Positions 53,320 through 62,454 of a stretch of 64,000 bases of DNA are shown in pieces. The stretch lies in assembly GCF_002237755.1 (NCBI RefSeq), contig NZ_MWSJ01000009.1, forward strand, positions 62,001 through 126,000. The letters are read 5' to 3'. Made by a program: the position numbers and the translations under genes. Source of the stretch: Lysinibacillus sp. KCTC 33748 (lineage in GTDB: Bacteria > Bacillota > Bacilli > Bacillales_A > Planococcaceae). Every line of letters begins with the position of its first letter. Positions within the stretch are counted from its first letter, which is position 1. Under the pieces are notes generated by a model. The model did not search any database and was not told the origin of the DNA. It saw only the letters and a program-made list of their open reading frames with translations.

Positions 53320-54214
53320 ACTTTTTTCCTCCTATTTCTAAAAACGCTTCAATTTCAGATGTCAGCTGTGGTAAATCATCTATTAATGGGGAATGACCGC
53401 AGTTTTTTAAACTAACGAATTGTGCATTTTCACCTAAATCGAGCATTATTTCATCATTCATTCCTTCTGTTATTACATAATCACGATCCCCTCTTAACAC
53501 TAAAACTGGAATCGTAATTTGTAGTACTTCATGTGTGCCTTTTGCGACATCATGATCAACAGCACTTATATTGAAGACATTTAAGGCATGATAAACTTCC
53601 GCTAAATTTCGTTGTGTCAGCATATCCTCCACATATGTCTGATAGTGTTCTGGGCTAGGCTGTTTATGTGTGTAAATAAGTGCGTTCCAGACCGACTGTA
53701 AGCCATGCACATTTTTCGAATCATAGAAGCCTTGTACTAATTTTGTTTTAGATGTGTCGACGAGTACTTCCTCATAGGTAAAAGCTCTTTTTAATGCAGC
53801 TTGATTACCAGTACCTAAATCTGTGTAAAATGGATAGCCTCTCGTAGATGCCGAGGCTAGTAAAATAAGCTGCTGACAATAGCCTGGATACTGTGCGACA
53901 AACTGCATACAAACAGCTCCGCCCGTTGACCAACCAATCATGTCAAACTGCTGCAATTGAATCGCATCCACAAAAAGCTTCACATCATCACTAAAATCTT
54001 TAATCGCGGAAATTGGTTTATGATAAGATGAACTACCAAAGCCCCGTAAATCCAGCGCATAAATTGTATATTTTTCATCCAACGCGTCAATTAGAACGTC
54101 CCAATGTTTGGATGATGTCATATTACCGTGAATCAATAATAAAACACGTTCTCCCCCTTGACGTTTGCGATACGCAATCGTTTCTCCATTTGATAGCTCA
54201 ATAGTTTTTAACAT
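53303..54214 (-). CDS. Alpha/beta hydrolase
   Basis: 303 aa. Oxyanion strand VLLLIHGNMTSSKHWD, nucleophile Ser96 in DMIGWSTGGAVCMQF, acid near RGDRDYVITEGM and His in LKNCGHSPLIDDLP. Full-length fold. It may act as a thioesterase or C-C/ester hydrolase on the pathway intermediate. 12 bp after the KAS III-like gene. Confidence 0.88.
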   Translation of the reverse strand: MLKTIELSNGETIAYRKRQGGERVLLLIHGNMTSSKHWDVLIDALDEKYTIYALDLRGFGSSSYHKPISAIKDFSDDVKLFVDAIQLQQFDMIGWSTGGAVCMQFVAQYPGYCQQLILLASASTRGYPFYTDLGTGNQAALKRAFTYEEVLVDTSKTKLVQGFYDSKNVHGLQSVWNALIYTHKQPSPEHYQTYVEDMLTQRNLAEVYHALNVFNISAVDHDVAKGTHEVLQITIPVLVLRGDRDYVITEGMNDEIMLDLGENAQFVSLKNCGHSPLIDDLPQLTSEIEAFLEIGGKKYAFKQ

Positions 54215-54226
54215 TGCATTTCCCCC

Positions 54227-55231
54227 TTATCCCCATCGAATCGTAATCGCTCCCCATACGTAGCCAATCCCAGCACTAACAAGTGTGACGATGTCGCCAT
54301 CATGAATACGGCCTTCTTCTAACGCTAGCTGCAATGATAATATTTGATCAATCTGTCCGATATGACCATACTCTTGCAAGTATATGGATTGCTCTTGCTC
54401 TAAGCCGAGTTCACATAAAATATAATTATGAGCAGATCTTTTCATGTGAAGCATCGCTAAATAACCAACATCGCCCTCATTGAATCCACTTTTCGCTAAA
54501 GATGTTCGAATTACCTTCAAAAAATTGCTTAAAGATTTTTGCTCTAAACGTTCCTTCATTCCAATTGGGTCAATCACTTCGAGCTGATACAATTTATTTT
54601 CTAAATCAGAAGGCGTCAAAGGCTTTTTTGTACCACCGACAGGCACGACTACATCCTCTGAGAAAGAGCCGTCCGTCATAATATCCGCCTCTAATAATTG
54701 ATTTTTGTCATAGTTTTTCTGTAAAAGAATTGCGCCTCCACCAGCTGCTAAATTGTACATAAAGCGTGTACGAGGATTGCTGTAGTCGATAAAATCAACG
54801 TTTCGATAGCCACCAGCTAGGAGTACGGTATGAATGGAATCATCCGACGCCATTAAGCTTTTCGCTAACTTTAGTGCCATAATAGTTGTGCCACATCTTA
54901 ATTGCACATCAAATGCCCAAGCATTTACTGCCCCTAGCTCCTCCTGCATTTTTATCGAGGCAGTCCACAAAGGATACTCTTTATGCTCCTCTCCCATATA
55001 CATCACAACATCAATGTCCTTCGGGTCGATATTAGCCTTGCGTATAGCGTCCTGCGCGGCCCATATTCCCATTTGAACCGTATGATCGTGCTCACCAGGA
55101 ATAGGCTTTTCATAAATACCCAATTTTTGTCGAATAACATCCTCTGGTATATTGGACAGCGTCGCAATTTCTTTTGACGTCATTTTCGTCTGCGGAATAT
55201 AGATTCCTGTACTTACAATGCCTACAGTCAT
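54227..55231 (-). CDS. Beta-ketoacyl-ACP synthase III-like (thiolase-fold) enzyme
   Basis: 334 aa. MTVGIVSTGIYIPQTKMTSK start as in FabH. Active Cys113 in FDVQLRCGTTIMALKLAKSL. The usual His is in place as His262 (LAMLHMKRSAH), but the usual Asn of G-N-T-S is His290 (QEYGHIGQIDQILSLQLALE). This puts it outside true FabH and near the FabH-like condensing or acyl-transfer enzymes of special pathways. The Liv operon overlaps it by 4 bp at the start, so it is co-translated with livM. Confidence 0.82.
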   Translation of the reverse strand: MTVGIVSTGIYIPQTKMTSKEIATLSNIPEDVIRQKLGIYEKPIPGEHDHTVQMGIWAAQDAIRKANIDPKDIDVVMYMGEEHKEYPLWTASIKMQEELGAVNAWAFDVQLRCGTTIMALKLAKSLMASDDSIHTVLLAGGYRNVDFIDYSNPRTRFMYNLAAGGGAILLQKNYDKNQLLEADIMTDGSFSEDVVVPVGGTKKPLTPSDLENKLYQLEVIDPIGMKERLEQKSLSNFLKVIRTSLAKSGFNEGDVGYLAMLHMKRSAHNYILCELGLEQEQSIYLQEYGHIGQIDQILSLQLALEEGRIHDGDIVTLVSAGIGYVWGAITIRWG

Positions 55232-56247
55232 TCAAATCGCTCCTTTTCCTGCGACAGGGTAACCGATGATTGATTTATTCCTTTTCGCTTTAATCGCCAT
55301 TTCCAAAACATCATGCGCAAGGATCCAATAATTCCTTTTGGGAAAAAGATAACTGCTAAAATATAAAGGATCCCAAAGAAGATAATCCAACGTTCAAATA
55401 TTGGATAATCACGAGCTAACCCTGAAAGCGCATGCTGTGCATATTCGATAACAGCCGATCCTAATAATGGTCCAACTAATGTGCCAACACCGCCAATAAT
55501 CGTCATTAATAATGCATCTAACGTTATGTCCATTGTCATCACACTCGTATTGACAAAACGGAGGGAGATAGCATATAAGGAGCCTGCTAAGCTCGCAACA
55601 GTACCTGCGACAATTGAAGCAATCACTTTATAGTACAAAGTGTTGTAGCCTAGTGATTTTGTTCGTTGTTCATTTTCCCGAACAGCAATTAAAATTCGAC
55701 CAGTTGGCGAGTTCACAAAGCGATATAGCGCAATAAAAATAACGACTAAGCATGCGAGCACGAAGAAATAAAACGTCATTCGATCTCTAAATATTTCAGG
55801 TGCTCTAAACGTAAAGCCATCATTTCCGTATGTAACAGAACGCCATTTTTCTGCCACAACTAAAAATAGTCCTGAAAAAGCTAATGTCAGCATCGCAAAG
55901 AAATGACTTTTTAATCGAAGTGTCAGTAATCCTACTAAAAAGCTAATGAAGCCTGCTAGTAACATGCCGACTACAATCGATAAGAAAAATGTTGAGAGTG
56001 TTGGCTCCATCTGTTTCAGCATGACAGCGGTTGTGTATGCACCTAAACCAAAAAACATTGCATGCCCGAATGACACAATTCCTGTATAGCCAAGGAGAAT
56101 GTCATAGCTCATCGCTAAAATACCGAAAATAAAGATTTGCGTTAATAAAATCATGAGCGTCCTTGAGTCATTGACGAAAGGGAGAAGCACTAAAATAGCT
56201 AACATGAGGAAAAAACATAGATGCTGCAATGGAAGCTTCATTTTCAT
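55228..56247 (-). CDS. livM: Liv-type ABC transporter permease (LivM)
   Basis: 339 aa with about ten spans. YDILLGYTGIVSFGHAMFFG near residue 50 and NEQRTKSLGYNTLYYKVIAS about residue 195, then GGVGTLVGPLLGSAVIEY are the LivM signature. Inner-membrane half of a branched-chain-amino-acid-type importer. Overlaps livH and the KAS gene by 4 bp each. Members also carry amides, aromatic acids or urea, and the enzymes here point away from simple amino acids. Confidence 0.9.
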   Translation of the reverse strand: MKMKLPLQHLCFFLMLAILVLLPFVNDSRTLMILLTQIFIFGILAMSYDILLGYTGIVSFGHAMFFGLGAYTTAVMLKQMEPTLSTFFLSIVVGMLLAGFISFLVGLLTLRLKSHFFAMLTLAFSGLFLVVAEKWRSVTYGNDGFTFRAPEIFRDRMTFYFFVLACLVVIFIALYRFVNSPTGRILIAVRENEQRTKSLGYNTLYYKVIASIVAGTVASLAGSLYAISLRFVNTSVMTMDITLDALLMTIIGGVGTLVGPLLGSAVIEYAQHALSGLARDYPIFERWIIFFGILYILAVIFFPKGIIGSLRMMFWKWRLKRKGINQSSVTLSQEKERFE

Positions 56248-57116
56248 GTTGATCTCTCCTTTCTCATAGCAAATAAGCCTTGTGGACGGAAAATTAATAC
56301 AATAGCCATTAAAATCATATTGACCGCAAGCGATAACACTGGCACATAATAAGCCATAAAGCTGCCTGCTAAACCTACTAATATAGCTGCTAATAGCGAG
56401 CCTGAAAAACTGCCCATTCCTCCGATTACGACAACGATAAAACCTAATATCGCATACTCCATGCCCATTTCTGCATAGATGACGCCTGAATACGGAGCCA
56501 TTAACATACCACTAAGAGCTGCAAGTGCTGCACCAACCATAAACACATATAAAAACACTCGCTTAATATGAATACCAAGCGCCTGTGCCATCTCTTTATC
56601 CTGTACACCAGCTCGAACGACGAGGCCGACCTTCGTCTTTTTTAGCATGTATTGGAAAATACCGAAAATGATAAAACCGACAACAATAATAAATAATCGA
56701 TATTTAATAATAATTACGTCTCCAATTTCCCAGCTGCCTGCTAAGTAACTCGGCGTTTTCACGGCCACACCATTTGGACCAAAAACAACTTTAATCATCT
56801 CCTGCAGCACGAGCATTAGCCCTAATGTAATTAAAATTTGCTGAATATGATTGCCGTACACAGGTGTTATTATTAATTTTTCAGTAATGAGTCCTAATAA
56901 AGCTCCCGTTACGATGGCACCTACAATTCCAATAAGAAAGCTCTCTGTGAACATATACGTAAAGATCCCCGCATAAGCCCCCCAAACAAATAAACCCCCA
57001 TGTGCAAAGTTCAAAACGTCCATTAATCCAAAAATTAACGTCAGACCAGCCGCCAGCAAAAAGATTAACATGCCAGTTGCAAGGCCATTAATGACTAAAT
57101 TGACAAGTAGCTCCAA
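56244..57116 (-). CDS. livH: Liv-type ABC transporter permease (LivH)
   Basis: 290 aa with about eight spans. LTLIFGLMDVLNFAHGGLFV near the start and RAGVQDKEMAQALGIHIKRV, then YAILGFIVVVIGGMGSFSGS are the LivH signature. Partner of LivM. Follows livF by 14 bp and overlaps livM by 4 bp. Confidence 0.92.
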   Translation of the reverse strand: MELLVNLVINGLATGMLIFLLAAGLTLIFGLMDVLNFAHGGLFVWGAYAGIFTYMFTESFLIGIVGAIVTGALLGLITEKLIITPVYGNHIQQILITLGLMLVLQEMIKVVFGPNGVAVKTPSYLAGSWEIGDVIIIKYRLFIIVVGFIIFGIFQYMLKKTKVGLVVRAGVQDKEMAQALGIHIKRVFLYVFMVGAALAALSGMLMAPYSGVIYAEMGMEYAILGFIVVVIGGMGSFSGSLLAAILVGLAGSFMAYYVPVLSLAVNMILMAIVLIFRPQGLFAMRKERST

Positions 57117-57130
57117 TAAAGTACACCCCC

Positions 57131-57838
57131 TTATCCGATTCCAAGATATTTTCGTTTTAATTCTTCATGATGGATAAGATCTTGCATTTTCCCTGAGTGA
57201 ACGGTTCTACCATCATCAATCAATGTATACGTATCGCCAATTCGGCTCGCCATCATAAAGTTTTGCTCGACAAGTACGATGGACGTTTGCTTTTTCATTT
57301 CAACAATGGCCTCCATTACTTTCTCTACTACAATGGGCGCTAATCCTTTCGAAGGCTCATCAATCAATATCAACTTACTATCATTGATAAATGCCCGTGC
57401 CATAGACAGCATTTGTTTTTGACCACCTGAAAGATGCCCACCAGCCTTCTTCCAAAATTTCTTTAAGTCTGGAAACAGCTCCAGTACATAATTTTGCCGC
57501 TCTAAAGTAGCTGTATCTTCTTTACGCATGGCTACTTTCATATTTTCCTCTACGGTTAAATCTGCAAAGATTCCTTGGTTTTCAGGAACATAGCCTATTC
57601 CTAACTTCGCTACTTTATAAGTCGGGCTTTTCTTAATAGAAATTGAGTTAAATTCTACCTCTCCCTTTGAGGCAGGTGTTAACCCCATAATCGTTTTTAA
57701 AGTGGTCGTTTTGCCTGCTCCATTTCTACCGAGCAGTACACTTACTTGCCCTTCCATTGCCTCAAAATTGACCCCCTGCAAAATATGATATTGCCCGATA
57801 TATGTGTGGACATCATTTAATTTCAGTAACGTGTTCAT
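57131..57838 (-). CDS. livF: Liv-type ABC transporter ATPase (LivF)
   Basis: 235 aa. Walker A LGRNGAGKTT, Q-loop GYVPENQGIFADLTVEENM, signature LSGGQKQMLSMARA, Walker B LILIDEPSKGLAP, His-switch region EQNFMMA. The short length and the TLKTIMGLTPA start are LivF-like. AGGAGG before the ATG, which lies 26 bp inside the end of livG. Confidence 0.93.
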   Translation of the reverse strand: MNTLLKLNDVHTYIGQYHILQGVNFEAMEGQVSVLLGRNGAGKTTTLKTIMGLTPASKGEVEFNSISIKKSPTYKVAKLGIGYVPENQGIFADLTVEENMKVAMRKEDTATLERQNYVLELFPDLKKFWKKAGGHLSGGQKQMLSMARAFINDSKLILIDEPSKGLAPIVVEKVMEAIVEMKKQTSIVLVEQNFMMASRIGDTYTLIDDGRTVHSGKMQDLIHHEELKRKYLGIG

Positions 57839-58589
57839 CGTACAGACCTCCTAAATATGCGTTTTGTACGGTTTCGTTTTTCATAATGTCCTCTGGTGTT
57901 CCATCTGCAAGAAGCTGGCCATTAAATAGCACCATAATCGAATCCGACAAATCTAGAATCATATCCATCTTGTGCTCAATGAGGAGAATGGTTTTATCAC
58001 CTTGATTTTTAATCATGCGAATCACTTCTAAAATCGTCGGCACCTCCTCTAAAGACATGCCTGCCGTTGGTTCATCTAGTAAAAGAATTTCTGTATCAAG
58101 TGCTAACAGCATCGCAATCTCAAGCTTTCTCTTTTCCCCATGAGATAGCATTGTCGTGAGGGCATCTCTTTTATTGTCAAGTAAAACAAGTGCTAATAGC
58201 TCTTCCGCTTTTTCAGTAATCGCCTTATAGCTTTTATAATGGCGAAATAGTTGGAAACGAACTTTCTCCTTGGATTGCACAGCCAGACGGACATTTTCTA
58301 ATACTGTCAGGTTCGGGAAAACATTCGTAATTTGAAAAGATCGCCCTAGGCCCATGCGTGTTCTTTCAATTGCTGATTTTTGCGCAAGTGATTGCCCCTT
58401 AAAATAGACATCCCCGGCAGTCGGCTTTAACTCTCCACTTATTAAATTAAAGAAGGTTGTTTTTCCAGCTCCATTTGGTCCAATAATTGACTTCAAATGC
58501 TTTTCCGGCATATTAAAATTCACATGGTCGACAGCTATGTGTCCGCCAAAACGAATGGTTAAGTTTTCTGTTCGCAAAATGGGTTCCAT
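57813..58589 (-). CDS. livG: Liv-type ABC transporter ATPase (LivG)
   Basis: Start at 58589 (MEPILRTENLTIRFGGHIAV) with AAAGGAG at 7 nt. 258 aa. Walker A IGPNGAGKTTFFNLISG, GRSFQITNVFPNLTVLENVR, signature LSHGEKRKLEIAMLLA, Walker B ILLLDEPTAGMSL, and IEHKMDM. The S-H-G-E signature and the Y-F-K-G-Q insert are LivG-like. Follows two hairpins after the binding protein gene. Confidence 0.93.
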   Translation of the reverse strand: MEPILRTENLTIRFGGHIAVDHVNFNMPEKHLKSIIGPNGAGKTTFFNLISGELKPTAGDVYFKGQSLAQKSAIERTRMGLGRSFQITNVFPNLTVLENVRLAVQSKEKVRFQLFRHYKSYKAITEKAEELLALVLLDNKRDALTTMLSHGEKRKLEIAMLLALDTEILLLDEPTAGMSLEEVPTILEVIRMIKNQGDKTILLIEHKMDMILDLSDSIMVLFNGQLLADGTPEDIMKNETVQNAYLGGLYDEHVTEIK

Positions 58590-58620
58590 CGTATTCTCCT
58601 TTCTAGTACTTCTAACTCTC

Positions 58621-58680
58621 TTCACCCATTCTCATATGAAAGTGGGTGAAGAGAGACAGAATAATAACGCTTTCTGTCTC
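58621..58680 (-). terminator. Two intergenic hairpins between binding protein and livG
   Basis: TTCACCCA (58621-58628) with TGGGTGAA (58643-58650), and GAGACAGA (58653-58660) with TCTGTCTC (58673-58680). Neither has a full U-run. Likely a partial terminator or 3'-end protecting element that gives more binding protein than transporter, as in other ABC operons. Confidence 0.55.
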
Positions 58681-58688
58681 CAATTTCA

Positions 58689-59927
58689 TTAATTCATAAC
58701 CGGAGGGGCTGTTTCTTCAGGGCTAAGCTCACGAACTAGCACTGGTACCGGATAATCTACACCATCCTGCTTTTCTAAACGGATCGAATACATCGACTGT
58801 AATGCTTGATGATCTTCTTTCCGGAAAGTCATCGTACCCTTTGGTGTTTCAAATGACATCCCTTCCATAATGCCAATCAGTTTTTCCGCATCTGTATCAC
58901 CCTCTGATTTTTTCAAAGCATCTACAATCGAGATGGCTGCAGACATGCCTCCTGGCGTAAATAAATCTGGAACGTCATTGAAGCGTTTTTTATGTTCCTC
59001 AACTAACCATTTATTTACATCATTTTGTGGTAACGTGTGATAATAAACAGAGAACCCTTCCATACCAATTAATGGATTCATAAATTTCAATGCAATAATA
59101 TCTGGTGCACCCGTAGAAATTTTAATGCCTTTTTCTTGAATTTTTAAATCGGCAATTTGATTCCACGGCGAGTTTGCACCAGCCCATACAACAAATAAAT
59201 AATCTGGTTTTGCATCAATTACTTTTTGCAAATTGGACGTAAAATCAGTAGCTGCCGGATCCGCATATTCCTCTAAAACAATTTCTGCACCTAGCTTTTC
59301 CGCAGCCGTCTTAAAGGCTTTAACCCCATCCAAGCCAAAAGAATAATCCGGCGCAAACGTTGCAATCTTAACACCTTTTCCCGCAATCGCTGCCGCTGCA
59401 GCATAAGCATCCTGAGAGGAATTTCGGCCTGTACGGAAAATATATTTATTAAATTCTGAGCCCGTAATACTATCCGCTACCGCTGGCTCCACCACCATAA
59501 TCTTTTCGTACTCTTCCGCGAGTGGTAAAACGGCAAGCGTATCACCTGAGCTAGAAGAACCTACTAAAAAATCAACCTTGTCATCTTCTAATAGCTTCGT
59601 CGCTTTTTGAACTGCAACCTCAGGCTTTGTTTCTGTATCTTCATAAACAATTTCTATTTTCTTACCATTAACCTCCATCGTGCCGCCAGTCGCATATTCA
59701 ATTCCTAAATCAAAGCCATTCTTTGTTTGTTTCCCATACGATTCAAGAGCACCCGTTAATGACGCAAGCACGCCGATTTTAATAGTGCCCCCTTCCTCCG
59801 TAGTTCCTTTTGTGTCATCCTCTGCAGCCTTATCGTCAGTTGAACTATCCTTCGTCTCATCCGAATTACAAGCCACCATCAACATCGTCAACATCAATAA
59901 AAGCACAAATAACCAATGCTTTTTCAT
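58689..59927 (-). CDS. Liv-type substrate-binding lipoprotein
   Basis: 412 aa. Lipoprotein signal MKKHWLFVLLLMLTMLMVAC (Cys20) and an acidic Ser/Thr/Asp linker, then IKIGVLASLTGALESYGKQT, DKVDFLVGSSSSGDTLAVLP and YADPAATDFTSNLQKVIDAK, the type I periplasmic-binding fold of the LivJ/amide-binding group. Captures the substrate for LivFGHM. AAAGGGGA before the ATG. First gene of the operon, after the cre box. Substrate cannot be told; similar proteins bind amino acids, amides, or aromatic or fatty acids. Confidence 0.9.
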   Translation of the reverse strand: MKKHWLFVLLLMLTMLMVACNSDETKDSSTDDKAAEDDTKGTTEEGGTIKIGVLASLTGALESYGKQTKNGFDLGIEYATGGTMEVNGKKIEIVYEDTETKPEVAVQKATKLLEDDKVDFLVGSSSSGDTLAVLPLAEEYEKIMVVEPAVADSITGSEFNKYIFRTGRNSSQDAYAAAAAIAGKGVKIATFAPDYSFGLDGVKAFKTAAEKLGAEIVLEEYADPAATDFTSNLQKVIDAKPDYLFVVWAGANSPWNQIADLKIQEKGIKISTGAPDIIALKFMNPLIGMEGFSVYYHTLPQNDVNKWLVEEHKKRFNDVPDLFTPGGMSAAISIVDALKKSEGDTDAEKLIGIMEGMSFETPKGTMTFRKEDHQALQSMYSIRLEKQDGVDYPVPVLVRELSPEETAPPVMN

Positions 59928-59957
59928 CCCATATCCCCTTTCATAATGAACTAAAAA

Positions 59958-59969
59958 GAAAGCGCTTTC
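59958..59969. promoter_or_regulatory. cre box (CcpA site) upstream of the Liv/acyl-CoA operon
   Basis: GAAAGCGCTTTC, a perfect 12-bp palindrome, matches the catabolite-responsive element consensus. It lies 31 bp before the first start codon, where CcpA binding would block transcription when good carbon is present. No other promoter elements are certain. Confidence 0.85.
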
Positions 59970-60046
59970 GTTGCTGTGTAAACACTATATAAAACTCCAG
60001 TTACAAATTAGTTACAAGATAGTGTGGTTTTTTCGGGGATGAGGGG

Positions 60047-60172
60047 TTTATCGAAACAATTTTGAGATTTATCGAGAATTTTTGATTGTTTATCAAGAAT
60101 TTTTGATTGTTTATCGACCAACTTTATCAATTTATCACCCAACTTTTGAAAAATATCGATATCTAACTTCAA
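60047..60172. repeat. Array of six 21-bp units (second array)
   Basis: TTTATCGAAACAATTTTGAG, TTTATCGAGAATTTTTGATT, TTTATCAAGAATTTTTGATT, TTTATCGACCAACTTTATCA, TTTATCACCCAACTTTTGAA, AATATCGATATCTAACTTCA, each with one more base. Period is exactly 21 bp, TATC falls at the same place in every unit. The minus-strand frame (DKQSKIL heptads) has no ribosome site. Fills the gap between a divergent operon start and the aldo/keto reductase gene (59928-60317). Confidence 0.8.
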
Positions 60173-60317
60173 AAGTGTGATGTGCCACTTTTTCTGCAAC
60201 AACAGCAAAGCAGTTTTATTATATAAATTTCATATTAATTCATAAGTAATAATATATTACCCATATTGAAATCTGGTTTTTATAATGAAGATAGCACTTT
60301 CAAAAGGAGGGACTAGA

Positions 60318-61307
60318 ATGGAGTTTAGTAAACTTGGCAATAGCGGATTAACAATAAGCAAGATAGCATACGGAAACTGGATAAATCATGGGGGTAAAGT
60401 AGATGAGGATACTGCAAAAGAGTGTGTTAAAGCAGCACTAGATGTCGGTATAACTACATTCGATACTGCTGATGTTTATTCAGAAACTAAAGCTGAAGAA
60501 GTACTCGGCAGGTCTTTACAAGGTATACGCCGGGAGAGCATTGAACTATGTACAAAGGTGTCCCATCCGACTGGGAATGGGCAAAACGATAAAGGTTTAT
60601 CACGAAAACATATTCTAGAAAATTGTAATGCATCTTTGCGTCGATTACAAACTGACTATATAGATGTCTATTATGCACACAGATTTGATCCAACTACTCC
60701 TCTTGAAGAAACGATGTTAGCTTTCGCGGATCTTGTAAGACAAGGTAAAGTGCTTTATATCGGTGTAAGTGAGTGGACAGCAGAACAAATCACCCGTGGT
60801 GCAGCACTTGCACGGGAATTGAATATTCCGTTCATTGCAAGCCAACCCCAGTATTCAATGTTGTGGAGAGTTATCGAAAGCGATATTATACCAACCTGTC
60901 AACGTGAAGGACTTGGGCAAGTAGTATGGTCGCCTTTAGCACAAGGTGTTCTCACTGGAAAATATCTACCCCAAAAACCAGTACCAGCCCAGTCGCGTGC
61001 TAATTCTTCGGCTGGCAAACCATTCTTTAATAAGCTTGCACAACGTTGGATGAACGACAATGTACTCACTGCTATTCAGAAGCTTAAACCCATCGCACAA
61101 GAGATTGATCTTACCCTCGCTCAACTTGCAGTAGCTTGGGTACTACAAAACCAGAACGTTTCCTCAGCGATTATCGGTGCCTCGAGCCCAGAACAGGTCA
61201 GAGAGAACGCGCTCGCTTCTGGTGTCAAACTAGACATTGAAATTATGAATCAGATTGACAAAGTATTAGAAGGTTTCGTTGAGTACGATCCGAGTAAAAC
61301 AGGTTAA
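60318..61307 (+). CDS. Aldo/keto reductase
   Basis: Start at 60318 (MEFSKLGNSGLTISKIAYGN) with AAAGGAGG at 9 nt; a longer frame from 60285 overlaps that site. 329 aa. Catalytic tetrad: Asp in FDTADVYSETKAEEVLG with Tyr, Lys in ELCTKVSHPTG, His in YIDVYYAHRFDPTTP. NADPH-binding end IIGASSPEQVRENALASG. It belongs to the AKR group with potassium-channel beta subunits and YhdN/YccK. Substrate unknown. Convergent with the LysR gene, terminator shared. Confidence 0.92.
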   Translation: MEFSKLGNSGLTISKIAYGNWINHGGKVDEDTAKECVKAALDVGITTFDTADVYSETKAEEVLGRSLQGIRRESIELCTKVSHPTGNGQNDKGLSRKHILENCNASLRRLQTDYIDVYYAHRFDPTTPLEETMLAFADLVRQGKVLYIGVSEWTAEQITRGAALARELNIPFIASQPQYSMLWRVIESDIIPTCQREGLGQVVWSPLAQGVLTGKYLPQKPVPAQSRANSSAGKPFFNKLAQRWMNDNVLTAIQKLKPIAQEIDLTLAQLAVAWVLQNQNVSSAIIGASSPEQVRENALASGVKLDIEIMNQIDKVLEGFVEYDPSKTG

Positions 61308-61320
61308 TAATATTTTATTA

Positions 61321-61348
61321 CCCATCCCCTTTAGGATGGGCTTTTATT
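61321..61348. terminator. Terminator after the aldo/keto reductase gene
   Basis: CCCATCC CCTTTA GGATGGG followed by CTTTTATTTT. 13 bp after the stop; overlaps the end of the convergent LysR gene. Confidence 0.85.
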
Positions 61349-62243
61349 TTTGGTGATTAAATTGCAAAATCGAATACATCTCTCTTACAACTGTTAAGAA
61401 ATGATTTACTACTGCAGATTTTTCATCTTCTCTCCAACCAACATACAAATTTACCTTTGGTGTAGTCTCTTGGATTTTTTTATAGATAACCCCAGGATGT
61501 TTATAACTTTCCACCGACGATGGAACGACAGAAACTCCCATTCCGGTTGCCACTAAATTAACAATCGTTTGCATTTGAATTGCTTCTTGAACAACATTTA
61601 AGCTTACACCATGATCCCAAAAGTAGCTAATAATTAAATCATAAAAACTTGGACCCATATGACGTGGAAACAAAATAAATGGTTCATCCATCAACAATCG
61701 GAGTGGTATTTCGGGCAATGAGGCGAAAGGATGATCTTGATGTAAAACCAATCTTAAAGATTCTTCTGAACAAACTTCAGAAGAGAGTATTCCGTTGTTC
61801 TGTTTAGAACGAATAAATCCAATATGAATTTGTTTCTCATAAAGTGCTTTTAATTGCTGCTCTGTTGTCATTTCACGTAATATAAGATGGATTTTAGGAA
61901 AGCGTTCTCGATATTTATTAAGAACTTCTATAACAATTTCTGTGGAATCGACAAAACCAATAATTAAGCTCCCTATTTTCCCTTCAGCTGCGAGTTGTGT
62001 TTCTTTTATAGTTCTTTCTAACTGAAGCAGTGTTTGTTGAGATCCTTCTAAAAATATCTTCCCAGCATCCGTAAGCTCAACCATTCTTTTCGTTCGATGA
62101 AAAAGTTGAACTCCCAATTCTTCTTCTAATTTACGAATTTCTTGGCTTAAAGGAGGTTGCGCCATCCTAAGACGTTCTGCCGCACGACTAAAATTCAATT
62201 CTTCTGCCACCATTATGAAATATCGCATTTTCCTAATATCCAT
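61344..62243 (-). CDS. LysR-family transcriptional regulator
   Basis: Start ATG at 62243 (MDIRKMRYFIMVAEELNFSR) with AAGGGA at about 10 nt. 299 aa. HTH AAERLRMAQPPLSQEIRKLE, then effector domain with GSLIIGFVDSTEIVIEVLNK and LPEIPLRLLMDEPFILFPRH. The opening MRYFxxVAEExxFSRAAERL and APPPLS form is the group of CatR/BenM/CynR type. Its target is unknown; it is convergent with the reductase and not next to a divergent gene. Confidence 0.92.
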   Translation of the reverse strand: MDIRKMRYFIMVAEELNFSRAAERLRMAQPPLSQEIRKLEEELGVQLFHRTKRMVELTDAGKIFLEGSQQTLLQLERTIKETQLAAEGKIGSLIIGFVDSTEIVIEVLNKYRERFPKIHLILREMTTEQQLKALYEKQIHIGFIRSKQNNGILSSEVCSEESLRLVLHQDHPFASLPEIPLRLLMDEPFILFPRHMGPSFYDLIISYFWDHGVSLNVVQEAIQMQTIVNLVATGMGVSVVPSSVESYKHPGVIYKKIQETTPKVNLYVGWREDEKSAVVNHFLTVVREMYSILQFNHQK

Positions 62244-62454
62244 TTGCAACTATCCCTTCTACTAAATTCGATTACTTTAATGCTAATGCTTCTTCTATAT
62301 TCATTACGCAAATATAATTCGTTCGATGGGAAATTCACCTATATGGAAAAGAAGTGAAAAAATGGACAGAAAGAACCCTTTGAAAATATTGAGTAAGTGA
62401 ATTAATCAATAGATTTTAAAGATTTCATTCTGTCTCCTACTCACAAAATGTTAT

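Noticed and set aside
60008-60208. 66-codon minus-strand frame with DKQSKIL heptads
   Set aside because: Arises from the 21-bp array; no ribosome site.
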